From a virus: a DNA stretch of 29,417 bases. The first letter of the stretch is position 1. Every line of letters starts with the position of its first letter. The DNA is taken from IMG/VR virus record IMGVR_UViG_3300027759_000311, positions 1-29,417 of that record; one strand, given 5' to 3'. This document shows, piece after piece, positions 26,851 to 29,417 of the stretch. The notes under the pieces are model-generated. The model was not told where the DNA came from, did no database searches, and saw only the letters and a list, made by a program, of their open reading frames with translations. Both the position numbers and the translations under genes were made by a program.

Positions 26851-26856
26851 TAAATA
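26851..26856 (+). promoter_or_regulatory. TAAATA late-promoter-like box
   Basis: GCTAAATATTAGACTATG on the plus strand; the box ends 7 nt before the ATG at 26864. Confidence 0.6.
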
Positions 26857-26863
26857 TTAGACT

Positions 26864-27100
26864 ATGGATATTATTAAACTCGACGTGCCCCTATTCATTC
26901 GCCTGCTAGAACTAGCCCGCGAAGAAATCAAAGACGATGCTGACATCCACGATGTTACAGAAATCGTTACAAAACTCAGCCAACAGGGTGTTGTTGGTAT
27001 GGACAAATACAACGAAATCGTCCGCTTTATGAGCAAACAGGGTGACGATTCCGAGTTAGAAAGAATACGCAAACTCAGTGGGATGAACAGCAATGACTAA
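26864..27100 (+). CDS. Small hypothetical late protein
   Basis: Encodes 78 aa, helical and charged: MDIIKLDVPLFIRLLELARE then DDADIHDVTEIVTKLSQQGV. The pattern of a leading LDVPLFIRLLE followed by two helices is, in my memory, common in uncharacterised proteins of T4-like marine phages. It overlaps the tail-fibre-like gene by 8 nt and lies next to it on the same transcript, so a structural or chaperone role is plausible. Leaderless start. Confidence 0.82.
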   Translation: MDIIKLDVPLFIRLLELAREEIKDDADIHDVTEIVTKLSQQGVVGMDKYNEIVRFMSKQGDDSELERIRKLSGMNSND

Positions 27101-29417
27101 ACAGATAATCAATACCGGAACAGCCGCAAACTCAAAGAACGGTGACAGTTTACGAACTTCGTTTACAAAAATAAATTCAAACTTTACTGAGTTATATACT
27201 GCACTGGGAATAAATGCAGACGTCACGTTAAATCTAGGTGCATTTGAATTTGTGGGCAGCACACTGAGTACCACAGATAGTTCAGCCATCGTGATTGATC
27301 AGGCAACTACTATTACCAGCAACCTGTCAGTGGGTGGAGATGTTTTGCCCAGTGTGGCTCGTGGTGGAGATCTAGGTTCAAGCACATTGCCTTGGCGCAG
27401 TCTGTATGTGAGCAACAACACAATTTTCTTAGGTGGCACAGCATTATCCATAGACGGCAGCGGCAATCTAATAGTTGGTGGCAGTAGAGTCGGTGTCGAC
27501 TGGCCAGTGACTAATACCAGTGGTGCAAGTGGTCCGACTAAAATAGCAATTGGTGCCAATGCTGGACTGACTTCACAAGCTGCTGGCGGAGTCGCTATTG
27601 GAAATATTGCTGGGGTGACCAATCAGGGTCAGGTTGCTGTAGCCATTGGTATGAATGCCGGCAAAACCAATCAAGGCGGTTGGGCAACTGCTGTTGGCGG
27701 CGCCGCAGGGTATAACGCACAAGGTACCTATGGAGTGGCCGTTGGCTATCTCTCAGGGTATACAGATCAAGGCAGTTATGCAGTGGCAGTTGGTGCTGGT
27801 GCAGCCAATGGCTCACAAGGCGCAAATGCCGTGGCCATTGGTAACGGTGCCGGGAATCAAAATCAAGGTGCCCAATCTATAGCAATTGGCGCCAATGCGG
27901 GTGCTACTAGCCAAGCGGCCAACACAATCATACTAAATGCCACTGGCTCAGCAGTCAATGGCGTTGCAGCTCAAACAGATAGTTTCTATGTGGCACCAAT
28001 TAGAACAAGCGCCACCCCCGGCAATATATTATTTTACAACACCACAACTAAAGAAATTACATCAGGTGGTGTATTAACATTAACAAACAGCGGCGAACTA
28101 CGCCCAAGCACTGCCGCCTATGACGCAGCATTGGCTGGATGGGAAAGTATTCGCGGCGGAGAGATTGCAAGTAGGATTGCCAACGGTCAGGCACTTGTTC
28201 AATATTACCCAATGGTCAACTGGTATCCAACTGGCGCCACTGCTCAAGGCTATATTGACTTCTTGTTAAATGCTTGGACTATACAAAATACTGGTGGTGC
28301 AACATTGATTATTCAGCCACCAATGTCGTCAGCATTCTATGCTCAATTGAGAGCTGTTCTAACTCTTATTCGTGATAGTTATAACGCTAGTACCAAGGCA
28401 GTTTCACTTTCTTCAGCGTACGGTCAGTCTTGGAACTTTGGCGCAGATGGTAGTTTACAAATACCAGGCGATATCAAGAGCAACAGCAACATCAACATTG
28501 ACATCAACTTGGCAGACTCAACACTGCGCAGATGGCAGTTCGGTGAGGATGGCATATTGACTTTGCCGTCAACAGGTAAGATTAATAATGGTAATAATAC
28601 TTGGACCTTTGGATCTACCGGCACGCTGACATTGGCCAATGGTACTACTATCAGCGATCAACAAGTGAATCTGACAAAAGGGCCGGCATTAAATTCATTC
28701 GGCAGCAACAGTTACACAGGCACGTTCACTACACTGAACTATACTGGTCTTGATACCACTTGGATTGTAAACGGTCCTGGCGTTGTTAACGGCACTATAC
28801 AAAGCATTGACGCGGCTGGGAAGACCATAATTTTAAGTAGTTCAGGCGGGCCACAATTCCAAAATGGTCGAAGCTATACATTTACCGGACCACTAGTTAG
28901 CGTAGGTTCTAAACTCACAGTAAACAGTAATAATTGGCTGTTTGGTACAGATGGTAACTTAACTGCTCCTGGAAACCTTATGGTTCAAGGTGGAAGGGTA
29001 AGTCTAAACCAAGGCGGCAATGCCTACATTGAATCAGTTGATTACGGAGTCGAAAGTGCCAATAGTGCAATAAATATTTTTGCAAGCCCCAACCAAAAAA
29101 TTAAACTACGAGCCGGGTTTGGCGGGACTGAAAAGTTCTGGACGTTTGGCACAGATGGTACTACAACATTCCCAGATAACAAAATTTCACAAGTTTTAGA
29201 TTCTAATTTAGGTATTCAAACAAGTAAAACTTTAACTACTGATAATATCATAAGGAATGGGTTTGAGTTTTCAACCGACCAAACTGTTATTGGATTTGGT
29301 GTTATCCCTGGATGGAGTCAACGTAATAGTCAGCAAATCGAAGTTAATCTGTTTGTGGCTCCTGCTCCTGTATATGCTTTATTAACTAGTCTAGCTTTGG
29401 GAAGAACAGTTATTGTT
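27093..29417 (+). CDS. Partial tail-fibre/adhesin-like protein with YadA-like and W-x-F-G repeats
   Basis: Open for 775 codons to the right edge; the C-terminus is missing. The N-terminus (NTGTAANSKNGDSLRTSFTK then INSNFTELYT) is the typical start of many T4-like marine phage tail-fibre and adhesin proteins. Residues 151-277 are eight repeats of about 16 aa with the core (V/I)A(I/V)G-x-x-AG-x-x-x-QG, the YadA head-repeat pattern of trimeric adhesins. Further on, W-x-F-G-x-D/T-G-x-L/T-x-x-P occurs five times (near residues 448, 484, 507, 613 and 685). A receptor-binding or virion fibre role is likely; the protein should form a trimeric beta-roll or beta-prism. Confidence 0.88.
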   Translation, partial: MTKQIINTGTAANSKNGDSLRTSFTKINSNFTELYTALGINADVTLNLGAFEFVGSTLSTTDSSAIVIDQATTITSNLSVGGDVLPSVARGGDLGSSTLPWRSLYVSNNTIFLGGTALSIDGSGNLIVGGSRVGVDWPVTNTSGASGPTKIAIGANAGLTSQAAGGVAIGNIAGVTNQGQVAVAIGMNAGKTNQGGWATAVGGAAGYNAQGTYGVAVGYLSGYTDQGSYAVAVGAGAANGSQGANAVAIGNGAGNQNQGAQSIAIGANAGATSQAANTIILNATGSAVNGVAAQTDSFYVAPIRTSATPGNILFYNTTTKEITSGGVLTLTNSGELRPSTAAYDAALAGWESIRGGEIASRIANGQALVQYYPMVNWYPTGATAQGYIDFLLNAWTIQNTGGATLIIQPPMSSAFYAQLRAVLTLIRDSYNASTKAVSLSSAYGQSWNFGADGSLQIPGDIKSNSNINIDINLADSTLRRWQFGEDGILTLPSTGKINNGNNTWTFGSTGTLTLANGTTISDQQVNLTKGPALNSFGSNSYTGTFTTLNYTGLDTTWIVNGPGVVNGTIQSIDAAGKTIILSSSGGPQFQNGRSYTFTGPLVSVGSKLTVNSNNWLFGTDGNLTAPGNLMVQGGRVSLNQGGNAYIESVDYGVESANSAINIFASPNQKIKLRAGFGGTEKFWTFGTDGTTTFPDNKISQVLDSNLGIQTSKTLTTDNIIRNGFEFSTDQTVIGFGVIPGWSQRNSQQIEVNLFVAPAPVYALLTSLALGRTVIV
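27543..27923 (+). repeat. Eight 48-nt coding repeats (YadA-like)
   Basis: Each unit encodes about 16 residues with an AIG or AVG core and a QG near its end. Nucleotide identity is modest, while the amino-acid pattern is clear. Confidence 0.8.

Noticed and set aside
1-29417. CRISPR array, insertion sequence, integrase or attachment site
   Set aside because: No regular spacer-repeat array, no transposase or integrase frame and no terminal inverted repeats with target duplications were seen.

Overview
The window reads as part of the genome of a large lytic tailed phage of the T4-like (myovirus) type, probably marine or freshwater. The grounds are very tight gene packing, long runs of small unknown genes joined by 4-nt start/stop overlaps, a T4-type ATP-dependent DNA ligase, T4-late-promoter-like TAAATA boxes, a tail-fibre-like gene running off the right edge, and one tRNA. 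The host is not shown directly. A full-length 5-aminolevulinate synthase (the Shemin-pathway enzyme typical of alphaproteobacteria) and a small protein with a GcrA-like zinc motif make an alphaproteobacterial host the best guess.

Layout. (1) About 1-13.2 kb, all on the minus strand: an early/accessory block of about 30 mostly small genes in short operons. Almost every operon starts with a near-consensus sigma70 promoter (GGTTGACA-N17-TATAAT), and most have a stereotyped GGAGCGA leader. Recognisable products are a MoxR AAA+ ATPase with its VWA/HEXXH partner, a second AAA ATPase, an Api92-like protein, a GIY-YIG-like protein, an HTH protein and a GcrA-like zinc protein. A tRNA with anticodon CAT ends the block. 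(2) About 13.2-15.2 kb: a junction with small genes on both strands, repeats, and start codons that abut their promoters. (3) 15.2-17.8 kb, plus strand: a late-type operon encoding a collagen-like protein, a lipoprotein, an unknown protein, a candidate internal head protein and a YqgE/AlgH protein. (4) 20.9-17.8 kb, minus strand: an operon of SWIM zinc-finger protein, DNA ligase and six small genes, every junction overlapping by 1 or 4 nt. (5) 24.0-20.9 kb, minus strand: two large proteins whose N-termini look like T4 capsid-targeting peptides. (6) 24.0-26.8 kb: an HNH nuclease (minus), ClpP plus a cupin (plus), and 5-aminolevulinate synthase (minus). (7) 26.9 kb to the end, plus strand: a small gene and a long tail-fibre/adhesin gene with YadA-like and W-x-F-G repeats.

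Two promoter classes seem to divide the genes. Sigma70-like promoters with leaders serve the early block; TAAATA boxes placed 4-8 nt before ATG serve virion-type genes and 5-aminolevulinate synthase, which implies leaderless late mRNAs. The most unusual possible systems are: (a) a set of proteins with predicted (L/I)xE-ending capsid-targeting peptides, two of which are large and may be packaged enzymes; (b) anti-Shine-Dalgarno segments between stop codon and terminator in three early transcripts, able to pair with the shared leaders of other phage genes; and (c) late expression of a heme/tetrapyrrole entry enzyme. All functional statements rest on reading the sequence by eye; no database search was run.
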